From Candidatus Nomurabacteria bacterium (GTDB lineage Bacteria; Patescibacteriota; Minisyncoccia; Phycocordibacterales; UBA918), in the NCBI GenBank assembly GCA_943359405.1, contig CALRHO010000001.1:1-31891 (forward strand): a DNA stretch of 31,891 nt, in the 5' to 3' direction. Numbering within the stretch: the first letter of the stretch is position 1; each line of letters starts with the position of its first letter. Shown here one piece after another: positions 22,111-31,261 of this stretch. The notes under the pieces were generated by a model. The model did not search any database. It was given only the letters and a program-made list of their open reading frames with translations, and was not told the origin of the DNA. Position numbers and translations under genes: made by a program.

Positions 22111-23442
22111 TTATCGTTTTTTAAAACGCATCACTACATGAGTCCCTACCCCCTTTATAGACTCAACGCCAATAGTCCCGCCCAATTGTTCCACCAAGAG
22201 TTTGGTAATCCACATACCAAGACCACTACCCGTAACTGCCCGGGAAGCAGAGTCACCGACTCGTGAAAATGGTGCAAACAAACGCTTTTGATCATCTGCA
22301 CTAATTCCAAATCCAGTATCCTTAATACGCACTTCCACCGCGTACGTCTCGTCTACCACAACCACTTCTACGTGCCCCTGTGACGTGTATTTAATGGCAT
22401 TACTTACTAGATTGGTGAGGGCTTGCACCAGTAGTTTTTGATTGCTGGGGATAGTGATTGGTACATGTGTCGAACGTACTGATAGGGTCAGATGTTTTTC
22501 GTGGGCCATCGGCTCCAGCTCTTTAACTACCTCCTGGACAACTGCTACCACATCTAGTGGTGCTCGTACTAAGGTTGCAGCACCACTGCTCAAACGTGTG
22601 ACCTCCAGGTAATCGCTAACTAGTGCTGCCAGGCGCACTGCGGAGCGTTTTATCTGTTCGGCATGATTTCGTATGTGAACTGGTATGGTGGTATCCTCTT
22701 CAATCATGCTTGCATACCCACGCATTGCCGTGAGGGGTGCTCGCAGCTCATGTACCACGGTACTGGTAAAGCGCTCCTGCATGCGCAACTGCTTGGTTAC
22801 CTCCTCAAAGCGTCCGCGGTAGTCAATTTGGCGGGCCATCCAATAGGCAAAGCAGATGATGACGATAATCACGAAGGCGACAAGCGCGAAGGTTTCATAG
22901 AGACGTTGTTCCAGACGATCGTCAAGGAGCGACATATCATGCACTGTTTCAAGTACTGCCAAGTTGCCCGCAACAGTTAGTGACCGGTACGTGTACCACG
23001 TGCGTTTTCCAGCAACCAAAAACTCAAACACGAACGTCTCATCTGGCCGGCCCTTTACAAGACCAACAAATTCAGCCCGCTCACTGGCTACACTGGTGCT
23101 CGTGGCGAACAGGTCAACCGAAATCAGTCCTGTAGTGTCCTCACTATCACTAATCAATCTGGTTGCTGTAAGCCCTGGTTGTTCCCGCAGAAACTCACGT
23201 GTGAGTTGCGTTGGTAATGGTACCGGGGACAGCAATAAATCACGAGCTGCATCATGGAGCGCTGTGATTCGTGACTTCTCAGCACTCACCATACTTGCAG
23301 TGGCACTGGTCATGGTGGCCTGGGCACTCACGAGCACAAGCGCAGGCAGAACAACGGTGAGCAGAGCTACAAACCACAACTCCGAATGCCGTCGCATATG
23401 CCCCCATCCTCGTCTGAGTATCAAGAGCAGTGACCGTATCAT
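22111..23442 (-). CDS. Membrane sensor histidine kinase
   Basis: A 443-residue two-component sensor. Two transmembrane helices (about 22-42 and 184-203) flank an extracytoplasmic domain of about 140 residues of unknown ligand. The kinase core follows: the H-box S-T-V-V-H231-E-L-R-A-P-L-T, an N-box A-L-T-N-L-V-S-N-A-I-K-Y-T, the G1 motif D-T-G-F-G-I, the F-box L-F-A-P-F and G-S-G-L-G-M-W-I. All catalytic motifs are complete. The start is 4 nt after the stop of the 900-aa surface protein, so the two are co-transcribed. No response regulator is adjacent, so the partner must lie elsewhere. Sensing of envelope state together with the surface protein is an inference from the operon. Confidence 0.93.
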   Translation of the reverse strand: MIRSLLLILRRGWGHMRRHSELWFVALLTVVLPALVLVSAQATMTSATASMVSAEKSRITALHDAARDLLLSPVPLPTQLTREFLREQPGLTATRLISDSEDTTGLISVDLFATSTSVASERAEFVGLVKGRPDETFVFEFLVAGKRTWYTYRSLTVAGNLAVLETVHDMSLLDDRLEQRLYETFALVAFVIIVIICFAYWMARQIDYRGRFEEVTKQLRMQERFTSTVVHELRAPLTAMRGYASMIEEDTTIPVHIRNHAEQIKRSAVRLAALVSDYLEVTRLSSGAATLVRAPLDVVAVVQEVVKELEPMAHEKHLTLSVRSTHVPITIPSNQKLLVQALTNLVSNAIKYTSQGHVEVVVVDETYAVEVRIKDTGFGISADDQKRLFAPFSRVGDSASRAVTGSGLGMWITKLLVEQLGGTIGVESIKGVGTHVVMRFKKR

Positions 23443-23446
23443 AACG

Positions 23447-26149
23447 CTAGGCGTGCGCCTCGGTGGCGGTATTGGTTGCTTTTATGACGGGTGGTTGGCG
23501 TCGCATAGCGATACCAAAAATGAGCAAGATGAGTCCAAAGGTAAGGACCACCATGGCCATAATCACCTGGTATAGCTGCGTGATTGAAACGGCCGTAGCC
23601 GGGTCCGAGCTCGCTATCGGCTCGGCAGTCGTAGTATCAACTACCGTAAAGGCTGCGGCTTCCTTCACAAAGGTAAAAGGATTACTCTTTGCAATGATAT
23701 CCCCTGTATTATCGGTTATCGCAATGTAGACATCATGCGTGCCATCGGCTAGCTCCTTATCAAACCGGTAGACGAAACTCCCATCGGCTGCAGTTCTCAC
23801 CGTAACAACCGTGGGCGAGCTAAAGATAAAGAGCGTGACAAAACTATTGGGAATCGCAGTGCCGCTAATCTCGGCTTGCACCAGCGGGGTACCCCGTTGC
23901 TCATCAGTTTCAATGACAGGAGTCACCGCTGCGATTGAGAGCACATCATCACGAATGATCCCGAATTCCTTTGGAGATGTATAGGTTAGCACTGCCTCCT
24001 CTGCACTACTGCGCGGGTCAAAACCACGCATCAATTCAGCTCCATCCGAAACACCATCATTGTCTGTATCAAAGCTGGTCGGGCTGGTTTTGTAGAGTGT
24101 GACCTCATCGTAGTCACTAATACCATCGGCATCGAGATCTACCGTTGATTGTTGAGCAGTGCGATCACGCAAGAGGTTCTCGAAGGTCTCGACTCGCTCT
24201 TTAAGTCGAGAAAACTCGTCGAGCAGTGACTGATCAAGATCACTAGCGGTGACTTCATTGTCACTTGTAGTGACCGCCTCCTCGACGAGGCGAGTGCGCT
24301 TCTTGCTTAATTCATCCTCTATGAGCACACGAAGTGCTGGGTCATTGGTCTGCAGGGCCGAAGCATAGCGGGCAAAGAGGTCATTGAGGGAGTCGGCGTG
24401 CTTTGAAAAACTGGCTCGGATGGCCGGTCGAAGTGTCTCCGGAGTGGTGGGTAGTGGCAGCGGCGCTACGACAGGTTGCGTCTCCTCAAGGCCAGGCACC
24501 GGTGGCTGACTGACGCTACCACGCCCACCAACGGAAGTATTCGTAACCGGTGAGAGCGTCTCTACATACGCTTGCCGGTTGGGTAATTCCCCCTCAGCAT
24601 CATCATTTCGTTCTAATGCGCTCGTGGACTCTACTACCGCCCGAGTTTCAGAAGATGTACTAGTAGTCCCAGACAGGTCCTCTCTGGAATTCTCAACAAA
24701 CAGTGGTACCCGGGCGCTATCCTGGGAACCGCGTGGTGACTTTACACTGGCCACCAACACATACGTCCCATTCGGTAATGTTTTTGTATCGTATCGGAGA
24801 AGCCATTCTGTATCCTCAACTCGACGTGCCGACCCAAGCCAAATAGGCGCGGTTGCATTCAGTCGTTGCGCAAAGACTTCAACCGCTTGAGCTGCAGTAG
24901 TGCGCACCCGAAGCGTAATAATTCCGGGTGCTGGACGACTGTACGAGAGCGAGGGCTGCTCAGAGAACCGTGTAGTGGTCGGTGATTCCAAAACTGGCAG
25001 CACCGCTTCAGACGTGCTGTCGGTATCCAGTTCACCATCGGCTGCGGGGAGATTAGCTGTTACCTCAGGCTGTTTCAGCGTTGTCGTACCGACATCAGCT
25101 GTTGGAGCCTGTGTGGTCGACTGGTTATCTGCAGGTTTGGGACTCAGGACTGGCTTTAGGCGAAACCGAGGGCCAGTCATGAGCACTACCTTAGCGTCGC
25201 GCGACGCAACAGCGCGCACACGAATATCATATTCGCCTTCCGAAAGCTGGGCCGCGTCAATAACAAATGTATGGTCGGGTCCGGCTGGCTGACCTACGAG
25301 CATAAGCGGATACTCAAGGCCAGTAGTTCGTGACTCTGCAACCGCTTCTAAATCACTCACATGCTCAGCTCGAACAATGAAAGACGATGTGCTCGAGAGG
25401 ACAGCTGGTGGTTTAGTCAAAAAAGACAGAGCTGGGGACGGTACTCGCTCAGATTTTGTCTCTTTGTGGTCATCATCATCATCATCGTCCTTGTCCTTCT
25501 CCTTCGATTCCGAAGACCCGTTGCGACCCGACGACGTTCCGGCCGTTGCTTCTTGCGCACAATGTCCTGCCTGACAGTTAAGAACAGTTTGGAAGCTCTG
25601 CCAGTCTGGATACACAGCATTCACAAAGGGAATAAGACTAAGTCCACCCAGTGTCGTAAACAGGAGTCCTGCCACCGTACACACTACCCCAACCTTATGG
25701 GGAAAGCGCCCTTGGTACCATTCTCGTAGGGCCGTGGCTTTAGATAGGAGGCGTGCACTGGCACCACTTGGCATTACCACCGCTTCATGAGCTTGATCCA
25801 CTGTGGTTGTGACGGTCTTGGTGCGAGTAGCACGCACGTGGCTTGCCCGTGTGCGGTCAGACGTTACGTCCGAGCTTTTATTACTGACTGGTTCCGGGAT
25901 AGTACTCACGGAAATCCTCCCCGATGGTGCTGCCAGATTCAGACGGGTAGTACGCCCAGTGTGGTTAGCCTCGTTCAATTTGGTACCACGAGAAGTCACC
26001 GCCTTCCGAGTGGTAGTGGATTTTTTTGCTGGTTGTACCAACTCTTTTGACGACAAAAGACCCCGCCGAGCCACTCCTGGCTTCGTGGTTTTCTTCACGC
26101 TCACAGCAACTCGCCGACGCGGTTGCGGACCAACTGGCGGTGATGCCAT
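23447..26149 (-). CDS. Large membrane-anchored surface protein with calcium-type repeats (900 aa)
   Basis: A multi-domain protein I cannot name. Residues 1-150 are strongly basic and Thr/Ser-rich and likely cytoplasmic. A transmembrane segment lies at about 152-178. After it comes a Cys pair (N-C-Q-A-G-H-C), a low-complexity acidic stretch with seven Asp in a row (221-227), and long Ser/Thr/Pro-rich beta-type regions. Thrombospondin-type-3 or calcium-binding repeats follow (D-L-D-A-D-G-I-S-D and F-D-T-D-N-D-G-V-S-D-G, about 668-712). An Ig-like domain spans about 755-830, and a second transmembrane segment at about 862-882 ends with a short basic tail. This suggests a loop of about 680 residues exposed outside. 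It is the first gene of a unit with the sensor kinase, and its -10 element predicts a leaderless mRNA. Confidence 0.8.
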   Translation of the reverse strand: MASPPVGPQPRRRVAVSVKKTTKPGVARRGLLSSKELVQPAKKSTTTRKAVTSRGTKLNEANHTGRTTRLNLAAPSGRISVSTIPEPVSNKSSDVTSDRTRASHVRATRTKTVTTTVDQAHEAVVMPSGASARLLSKATALREWYQGRFPHKVGVVCTVAGLLFTTLGGLSLIPFVNAVYPDWQSFQTVLNCQAGHCAQEATAGTSSGRNGSSESKEKDKDDDDDDDHKETKSERVPSPALSFLTKPPAVLSSTSSFIVRAEHVSDLEAVAESRTTGLEYPLMLVGQPAGPDHTFVIDAAQLSEGEYDIRVRAVASRDAKVVLMTGPRFRLKPVLSPKPADNQSTTQAPTADVGTTTLKQPEVTANLPAADGELDTDSTSEAVLPVLESPTTTRFSEQPSLSYSRPAPGIITLRVRTTAAQAVEVFAQRLNATAPIWLGSARRVEDTEWLLRYDTKTLPNGTYVLVASVKSPRGSQDSARVPLFVENSREDLSGTTSTSSETRAVVESTSALERNDDAEGELPNRQAYVETLSPVTNTSVGGRGSVSQPPVPGLEETQPVVAPLPLPTTPETLRPAIRASFSKHADSLNDLFARYASALQTNDPALRVLIEDELSKKRTRLVEEAVTTSDNEVTASDLDQSLLDEFSRLKERVETFENLLRDRTAQQSTVDLDADGISDYDEVTLYKTSPTSFDTDNDGVSDGAELMRGFDPRSSAEEAVLTYTSPKEFGIIRDDVLSIAAVTPVIETDEQRGTPLVQAEISGTAIPNSFVTLFIFSSPTVVTVRTAADGSFVYRFDKELADGTHDVYIAITDNTGDIIAKSNPFTFVKEAAAFTVVDTTTAEPIASSDPATAVSITQLYQVIMAMVVLTFGLILLIFGIAMRRQPPVIKATNTATEAHA

Positions 26150-26157
26150 TGGTACCA

Positions 26158-26163
26158 GTATAG
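26158..26163 (-). promoter_or_regulatory. -10 element of the surface protein / sensor kinase unit
   Basis: TATACT ends 8 nt before the ATG at 26149, so the start point would be about 26151 (leaderless). The -35 region is weak. Confidence 0.4.
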
Positions 26164-26205
26164 CGAACGGATCTCAGTTGAAGGACTCGCTGCTGTCGAT
26201 AAGTA

Positions 26206-28266
26206 CTAAGACCTCCTTTGAGTACGTTTACCCTTCCCTTTTACGCCGCCGAGTGAGGCTTCAAGTACCTTTATCTCGTCGCGCAGAATCGCTGCGGTTT
26301 CAAAATCCAGCAGAGCAACTGCATCAGCCATCTGCTGGCGCTTGTCGGTGAGGACTTGCTTAGGATTTTCTTTAAACAGCGCCATATCGACTTTGAGTAA
26401 GGTGTCGACCGTTTCATCGTGTTCGGTGCGTAGCTGATCGGCTATTGATCTAATCTCCTTTGCGATCGTTTGAGGCGTGATTCCATGGGCGTCATTGTAC
26501 GCTAGCTGTAGCGCACGGCGGCGATTGGTCTCGCCTATCGCATAGGTCAGCGCAGCGGTCATTTCGTCGGCATAGAGAATTACTCTACCCCGCACATTGC
26601 GCGCGGCCCGGCCAATCGTCTGAATGAGTGCCGTGGGGCTACGCAGAAAACCTTCCTTATCGGCATCGAGAATAGCAACGAGTTCAACCTCTGGTAGATC
26701 AAGCCCTTCACGGAGTAGGTTAACGCCCACAAGGCAATCAAAGATACCCTTACGAAAATCAGTAAGTATTTCGATACGCTCGAGGGTATCCACATCGCTA
26801 TGAATATACTTTGTTTTGATACCCCGTAACGACAGGAATTCGGCAAGATCTTCTGCCATCTTCTTGGTTAAGGTAGTTGTCAGCACCCGCGCTCCGCCGC
26901 CAATAACCCGCACTGCTTCCTCAATGAAATCCTTGATTTGTCCGGGGTACTCACCCTTTTCAGTCACGGGTCGAAGGTCAATCAGAGGATCAATGAGTCC
27001 TGTGGGGCGAATAATTTGTTCGACCATAGGTACCTGAGTACGCTCAGCCTGTGCATACTCGTACTTCCCTGGTGTAGCCGATGTGTAAATACGTTGACCA
27101 ACACGCTCTTCGAACTCGACAAAATTGAGTGGTCTGTTATCCAGCGCGCTTGGTAGTCGAAATCCATGCTCTATCAACGTTTCTTTTCGTGATCGATCAC
27201 CAGCGTACATGCCACCCACCTGTGGAATCGTAACGTGAGATTCATCAATCACCGTCAGAAAATCTGGCGTGCCATCGGACTGGTGTGGAAAGTACGAAAG
27301 GAGCGTGTATGGCGCTTCGCCAGGTCGGCGGCGATCAAAATGTCGTGAGTAGTTTTCGATACCGTTACAATAGCCAACCTCACGAATAAGCGCTAGGTCA
27401 TGCTCAGTGCGACGGCGCAGACGTTCACTTTCAAGCAGTTTACCCTCACGCTTGAAGTGCGCTAGTTGCAATTCGAGTTCTAGTTGGATATCAGAAATTG
27501 CTACTTTGCGCTCATCTTCAGGTGTCACAAAGTGCTTAGCCGGAAAGAGGAAGAAAACGTCTGGCTCATCAACAATTGCACGGGTAACCGCATCTATGCG
27601 GGTGATTGCCGACACCGAGTCACCACTAAAACCGAGACGGTAAATTATCCGTTCGTTGATAGGCATTATTTCTATCGTGTTACCGACTGCCCGAAATTTT
27701 CCTGGAGTGAGATCCGCTGGTGTACGCTCAAAGTAAAGGTCGACTAACACGCGTAACATGTCGGTGCGAGATGTGCGATAGCCGCGCTCGATTTTTCGAT
27801 GGACCTTTTGATATTCGGCTGGCGAACCGAGTCCGTAAATGCATGAGACTGATGCCACAATAATAACGTCACTTCGCGTTAGCAAAGCCTGAGTTGAGGC
27901 ATGGCGCAGGCGGTCAATTTCCTCATTAATCATTGCCTCCTTTTCAATATAGGTGTCACTGGTTGGCATGTAGGCCTCCGGCTGGTAGTAATCGTAGTAT
28001 GAGACAAAATAGTGGACCGCATTATGAGGAAAAAAATCTCGGTATTCCTGTGCGAGTTGGGCAGCCAGGGTTTTGTTATGAGCTATGACCAGTGTCGGTT
28101 TCTGAATAGCCTGAATGACATTTGCGGCGGTAAACGTCTTGCCCGAGCCGGTTACACCCAAAAGCGTTTGGTGGACATGACCAGTCTCAACCCCGGCCAC
28201 AAGCGCTTTGATGGCATTGGGTTGATCTCCGGCTGGAGTTTTTTCTGTTGAAATTTGAAATCCCAT
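26206..28266 (-). CDS. uvrB: Excinuclease ABC subunit B
   Basis: UvrB is the damage-verifying helicase-like protein that recruits UvrC. The 686-residue length is typical. Motifs: N-terminal Q-P-N-A-I-K-A-L, Walker A G-V-T-G-S-G-K-T, the lesion-probing beta-hairpin region Y-Y-D-Y-Y-Q-P-E-A-Y, the V-I-D-E-S-H Walker B, I-Q-T-I-G-R-A-A-R-N (motif VI) and the C-terminal UVR helix pair (F-E-T-A-A-I-L-R-D-E-I), which contacts UvrC. All appear intact. The gene lies 64 nt after tgt but has its own -10 element next to the start, so it can be expressed separately. Confidence 0.97.
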   Translation of the reverse strand: MGFQISTEKTPAGDQPNAIKALVAGVETGHVHQTLLGVTGSGKTFTAANVIQAIQKPTLVIAHNKTLAAQLAQEYRDFFPHNAVHYFVSYYDYYQPEAYMPTSDTYIEKEAMINEEIDRLRHASTQALLTRSDVIIVASVSCIYGLGSPAEYQKVHRKIERGYRTSRTDMLRVLVDLYFERTPADLTPGKFRAVGNTIEIMPINERIIYRLGFSGDSVSAITRIDAVTRAIVDEPDVFFLFPAKHFVTPEDERKVAISDIQLELELQLAHFKREGKLLESERLRRRTEHDLALIREVGYCNGIENYSRHFDRRRPGEAPYTLLSYFPHQSDGTPDFLTVIDESHVTIPQVGGMYAGDRSRKETLIEHGFRLPSALDNRPLNFVEFEERVGQRIYTSATPGKYEYAQAERTQVPMVEQIIRPTGLIDPLIDLRPVTEKGEYPGQIKDFIEEAVRVIGGGARVLTTTLTKKMAEDLAEFLSLRGIKTKYIHSDVDTLERIEILTDFRKGIFDCLVGVNLLREGLDLPEVELVAILDADKEGFLRSPTALIQTIGRAARNVRGRVILYADEMTAALTYAIGETNRRRALQLAYNDAHGITPQTIAKEIRSIADQLRTEHDETVDTLLKVDMALFKENPKQVLTDKRQQMADAVALLDFETAAILRDEIKVLEASLGGVKGKGKRTQRRS

Positions 28267-28274
28267 GTAGTGCG

Positions 28275-28280
28275 AGTATA
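28275..28280 (-). promoter_or_regulatory. -10 element of uvrB
   Basis: TATACT ends 8 nt before the uvrB ATG, predicting an almost leaderless mRNA. No convincing -35 is present. Confidence 0.4.
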
Positions 28281-28330
28281 GCTGAGAGTGAAAAGAGACG
28301 CCACCTCAAGACAGGGTTGTCTGTACAAGT

Positions 28331-29542
28331 TTACTGACTATCTCGAGACAAAATTGACTCCCGAAGACGCTTGGTATACGAGACGATAAAATGTAAGTTA
28401 TGGATCGAGGCCAGATGAGCAGCGAGCATTTCGTGGCTTCGGAATAAGTGCGAGAGGTAGGCCTTGGTGGTAGTTTTACTAATCTCACAGACTTGCGTTT
28501 CATCCAGAGGTGACAGGTCGTACTTATACCGTTCCCCTTTGAGGCTTATTTTTTTTGGCCCATCATTTGTTTGTACGTATATGGTCCCCGTGCGTGCAAG
28601 ACGAGTGGGTGCTACGCAGTCAAACGTATCACAGCCAAGCCGTACCCCCTCACTAATATCTTCAGGTTCTCCGATACCGAGCAGGTGTCTGGGTTTATCT
28701 TCTGGTAGGTTCTCATTTACAACCTGAAGTGCCGCACCCAGGTCAGCCTTACTAAAACTTCCACCAATACCGAATCCATCAAAATCCATTGCGGCCAATG
28801 TCCTCGCACTCTCTGTTCGCAGATCTGGGTAGCGACCCCCTTGAACAACGCCATACAACCCTTGTCGGCGTTGGGCATCATAGTTCTGCTTATGTGCCAG
28901 TATACTGCGCTTGGCCCAACGATGGGTGCGTTCCATAGCCTCTCTTTGGTAGGCATAATCAGCGGTGGGGCTCGTACACTCGTCAAATGCAACAATGATA
29001 TCGGCACCAATGGCGTGCTGGATTTCAATCGAACGCTCAGCGGTAAAGCGATGCATTGAGCCATCTATGTGGGATGTAAACGTCACTCCGTCCTCGTCCA
29101 CGATACAAAGTTTGCCATGCTCGCTAGCAAGCGCTTGACTGTAAACATTAAGCCCTTGGTACGATGACTGGACTTCTACGTCTCCTTTCGCGAACTTCGT
29201 GACTCCTTTTCCAAAAGCCGCTCCGAGTGAGAAGACCTGGAAGCCTCCTGAGTCAGTCATAGTGGGAAACCGCCAATTAGCGAAACGGTGGATACCACCC
29301 GCCGCCTGTACCACCTCATGCCCAGGTTGCAAAAAGAGATGGTAGGTATTTGAGATTATGAGTTGCAAACCCACATGCCGTTCCAAATCCTCGGGCTTGA
29401 GTGACTTTACCGTTCCCCGAGTGCCGACCGCCACAAAGGCTGGCGTTTCTATATCTCCGTGGGGGGTATGAATCACACCAGCCCGGGCGAGTGACCCGGG
29501 CTGTCGCTTAATCACCTCAAATGTTATTGGTCGAACTTCCAT
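28331..29542 (-). CDS. tgt: tRNA-guanine transglycosylase, divergent
   Basis: Tgt swaps G34 for preQ1 in tRNAs with GUN anticodons, before QueA acts. The 403-residue TIM-barrel protein keeps the general acid/base Asp in M-T-D97-S-G-G-F-Q-V-F-S, the F-D-E-C substrate motif (186-189), V-V-Q-G-G, and the nucleophile D308 in F-D-C-V-A-P-T-R. Two things are unusual. The zinc site C-x-C-x2-C...H keeps only C352 and H381, with Gln350 and Ser355 in place of Cys. The loop after I-G-G reads S-F-S-K-A-D instead of the usual L-A/S-V-G-E. The start ATG overlaps the FKBP stop as TAATG, so translation is coupled. Confidence 0.92.
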   Translation of the reverse strand: MEVRPITFEVIKRQPGSLARAGVIHTPHGDIETPAFVAVGTRGTVKSLKPEDLERHVGLQLIISNTYHLFLQPGHEVVQAAGGIHRFANWRFPTMTDSGGFQVFSLGAAFGKGVTKFAKGDVEVQSSYQGLNVYSQALASEHGKLCIVDEDGVTFTSHIDGSMHRFTAERSIEIQHAIGADIIVAFDECTSPTADYAYQREAMERTHRWAKRSILAHKQNYDAQRRQGLYGVVQGGRYPDLRTESARTLAAMDFDGFGIGGSFSKADLGAALQVVNENLPEDKPRHLLGIGEPEDISEGVRLGCDTFDCVAPTRLARTGTIYVQTNDGPKKISLKGERYKYDLSPLDETQVCEISKTTTKAYLSHLFRSHEMLAAHLASIHNLHFIVSYTKRLRESILSRDSQ

Positions 29543-30096
29543 TAGTTAATCTCCAAAAGCTCAATTGAAAACACGAGTGCTGAATTGGCTGGAATCGGAC
29601 CGACCTGACGGTCGCCGTAGGCTAAATCTGAAGGGATAACCAGAATTCGCTGACCACCCTCCTTCATTCCTACTATACCCTGATCCCAGCCCGGAATTAC
29701 CCGACCCTCGCCAACCGTGAATGTAAAAGACTCCCCTCGAGCGCGAGAGTTATCAAACTCTTCACCCGTTTGAAGTCGACCTGTGTAGTGAACCACTACT
29801 GTATCACCTAGCTCTACAGTCGCAGACCCAGAACCAACTTTGATATCTTCAATAACCATCTTTTCAAGCGTGCCCTGCTTTTGATTTGAAGCCTCATAGA
29901 GTGCTCGCACTCGAGCTTGCTCACTCGTGACAAGGGATGAATCCACCACTACCGCGTCAACAACTGCGGCTGATTGGACCGTTTGCTCGGCCACTCCCAA
30001 AACCGTAGTTTCAACCCGCAAAAGATACAATGCCAACGCCATCACGATAACGCTCGCTGCCAGTCCGATCATTTCAAACGTACTAAGTCTTACCAT
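29542..30096 (-). CDS. Membrane-anchored FKBP-type peptidyl-prolyl isomerase
   Basis: The enzyme speeds cis-trans isomerisation at prolines, here probably outside the membrane. The start is placed at ATG 30096 (MVRLSTFEMIGLAASVIVMA), giving 184 residues; the longer reading would overlap capA. A single N-terminal transmembrane helix (about 9-27) and a linker precede the FKBP domain (about 75-184). Domain motifs are V-V-V-H-Y-T-G-R-L, G-E-E-F-D-N-S, V-I-P-G-W-D-Q-G-I-V-G-M, L-A-Y-G and the final L-V-F-S-I-E-L-L-E-I. The active-site aromatics are present. It lies between the capA-like gene and tgt with overlaps or short gaps, one operon. Confidence 0.92.
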   Translation of the reverse strand: MVRLSTFEMIGLAASVIVMALALYLLRVETTVLGVAEQTVQSAAVVDAVVVDSSLVTSEQARVRALYEASNQKQGTLEKMVIEDIKVGSGSATVELGDTVVVHYTGRLQTGEEFDNSRARGESFTFTVGEGRVIPGWDQGIVGMKEGGQRILVIPSDLAYGDRQVGPIPANSALVFSIELLEIN

Positions 30097-30106
30097 AGTG
30101 TGTTTT

Positions 30107-31261
30107 TTATGGCGCAATGATACGCGGTTTTGTAGAAGTTGCAAGGTCGTAAGCTAACGGTATGGTGGCGTTTATAATTGCCGTCTGTAAGGTTGGGTCA
30201 CTCCGCGCTGCCAGCAGCTGCAAAAACTGTTCACGCTCCTCACCGTGCAGTGGTGCTGGTTGGGTTCGTGCCGACACACTACTGACAGGTACAAGCCGTG
30301 CCTGGAGACCTGTTACCGGTTCGAGGACGACCACCAAACCCTCTTGAACCTCCGGTGAAAAGTACTGATCAAAGATGAAGTTCCCTAGTGAGTAAAAAAC
30401 CACGGTGTCACCCACCTGCGCAATTTCTTGAACCACGTGGGGATGATGACCAACGATGAGATCAATACCGTGAGACGCTAACTGCTGCGCCAGTACCTGC
30501 TGAGACTCATGCGAGGACAGTTCATATTCAACACCCCAGTGTATGTATGCAACTTGATAATCGGTCGCTGCCTTGAGTCTCGAAATCACTGCCGAGAGTT
30601 CATCATAATCGGGATTTTCATAGAGTGTATGAAGGGCAACTATACCAACCGTATAGTTGCCAACGGTCGTGGTTGACACACTCAAATCTGTCACCGCAAG
30701 CGGGTGTCCAAATGGTGACACGCCAGCGCTTGCAAGCTGTGATTTGGTAAATGCAAAGTCATCAATACCGCAGTCAAAACTGTGGTTGTTGGCGAGCGAG
30801 GCATGGGTGATGCCACTCTGAACAATGGCGGGGAGCAGTGCTGGAGCTACCGGGAATTTCATCGAATTATTCCAATCAAATGCTGCCCGGTTTGAAAGAC
30901 AGGCTTCGAAGTTGATAACTACGGCATCTCGTGCCCCAAAGAGTGATTCCACCCGTCGCCACGGATAATCAGCACCTCGTTCCTCTGCAAATTGACCAAC
31001 TTGTCGTGAAAGCATGACGTCGCCCGTAAACCACACACGATCATACATGTACTCAGCCTGTATCTGCTCGATCGCATCACTTGAGGTGCTCGCGTGTGGC
31101 ACTGATACGATGCCACTGCCACTGGAGGGGGAATGATCGGTCGCTGGTAGCCCCACACTGAGATGCAAAGCCACCACCAGCACGGCGAGCAAACTCACCG
31201 CCGTGAGCTGCCACCAGACAACCAGCCTACCACTCATACGGCGTGATCGCCGCCGATGCAT
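30107..31261 (-). CDS. CapA-family (poly-gamma-glutamate synthesis type) metallophosphatase-fold protein
   Basis: The Arg-rich start M-H-R-R-R-S-R-R-M-S-G and a transmembrane helix (about residues 20-40) anchor the protein, with the CapA domain outside. Family motifs: F-T-G-D-V-M-L-S-R, V-I-N-F-E-A-C-L, A-N-N-H-S-F-D-C-G, I-H-W-G-V-E-Y-E, G-H-H-P-H-V-V-Q and Y-S-L-G-N-F-I-F-D-Q. The fold resembles calcineurin-type phosphatases. In Bacillus CapA takes part in making capsule polyglutamate, but no capB/capC is here, so the substrate is unknown. Start choice is uncertain: ATG 31261 is preferred for its positive N-terminus; ATG 31237 or GTG 31273 are possible. It overlaps the preceding gene. Confidence 0.9.
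   Translation of the reverse strand: MHRRRSRRMSGRLVVWWQLTAVSLLAVLVVALHLSVGLPATDHSPSSGSGIVSVPHASTSSDAIEQIQAEYMYDRVWFTGDVMLSRQVGQFAEERGADYPWRRVESLFGARDAVVINFEACLSNRAAFDWNNSMKFPVAPALLPAIVQSGITHASLANNHSFDCGIDDFAFTKSQLASAGVSPFGHPLAVTDLSVSTTTVGNYTVGIVALHTLYENPDYDELSAVISRLKAATDYQVAYIHWGVEYELSSHESQQVLAQQLASHGIDLIVGHHPHVVQEIAQVGDTVVFYSLGNFIFDQYFSPEVQEGLVVVLEPVTGLQARLVPVSSVSARTQPAPLHGEEREQFLQLLAARSDPTLQTAIINATIPLAYDLATSTKPRIIAP

Noticed and set aside
25361..25729. Plus-strand frame with a run of Ile/Val and an ATC trinucleotide run near 25470
   Set aside because: It is the reverse of the Asp-rich stretch of the 900-aa protein; the trinucleotide run encodes seven Asp and is not a separate repeat element.
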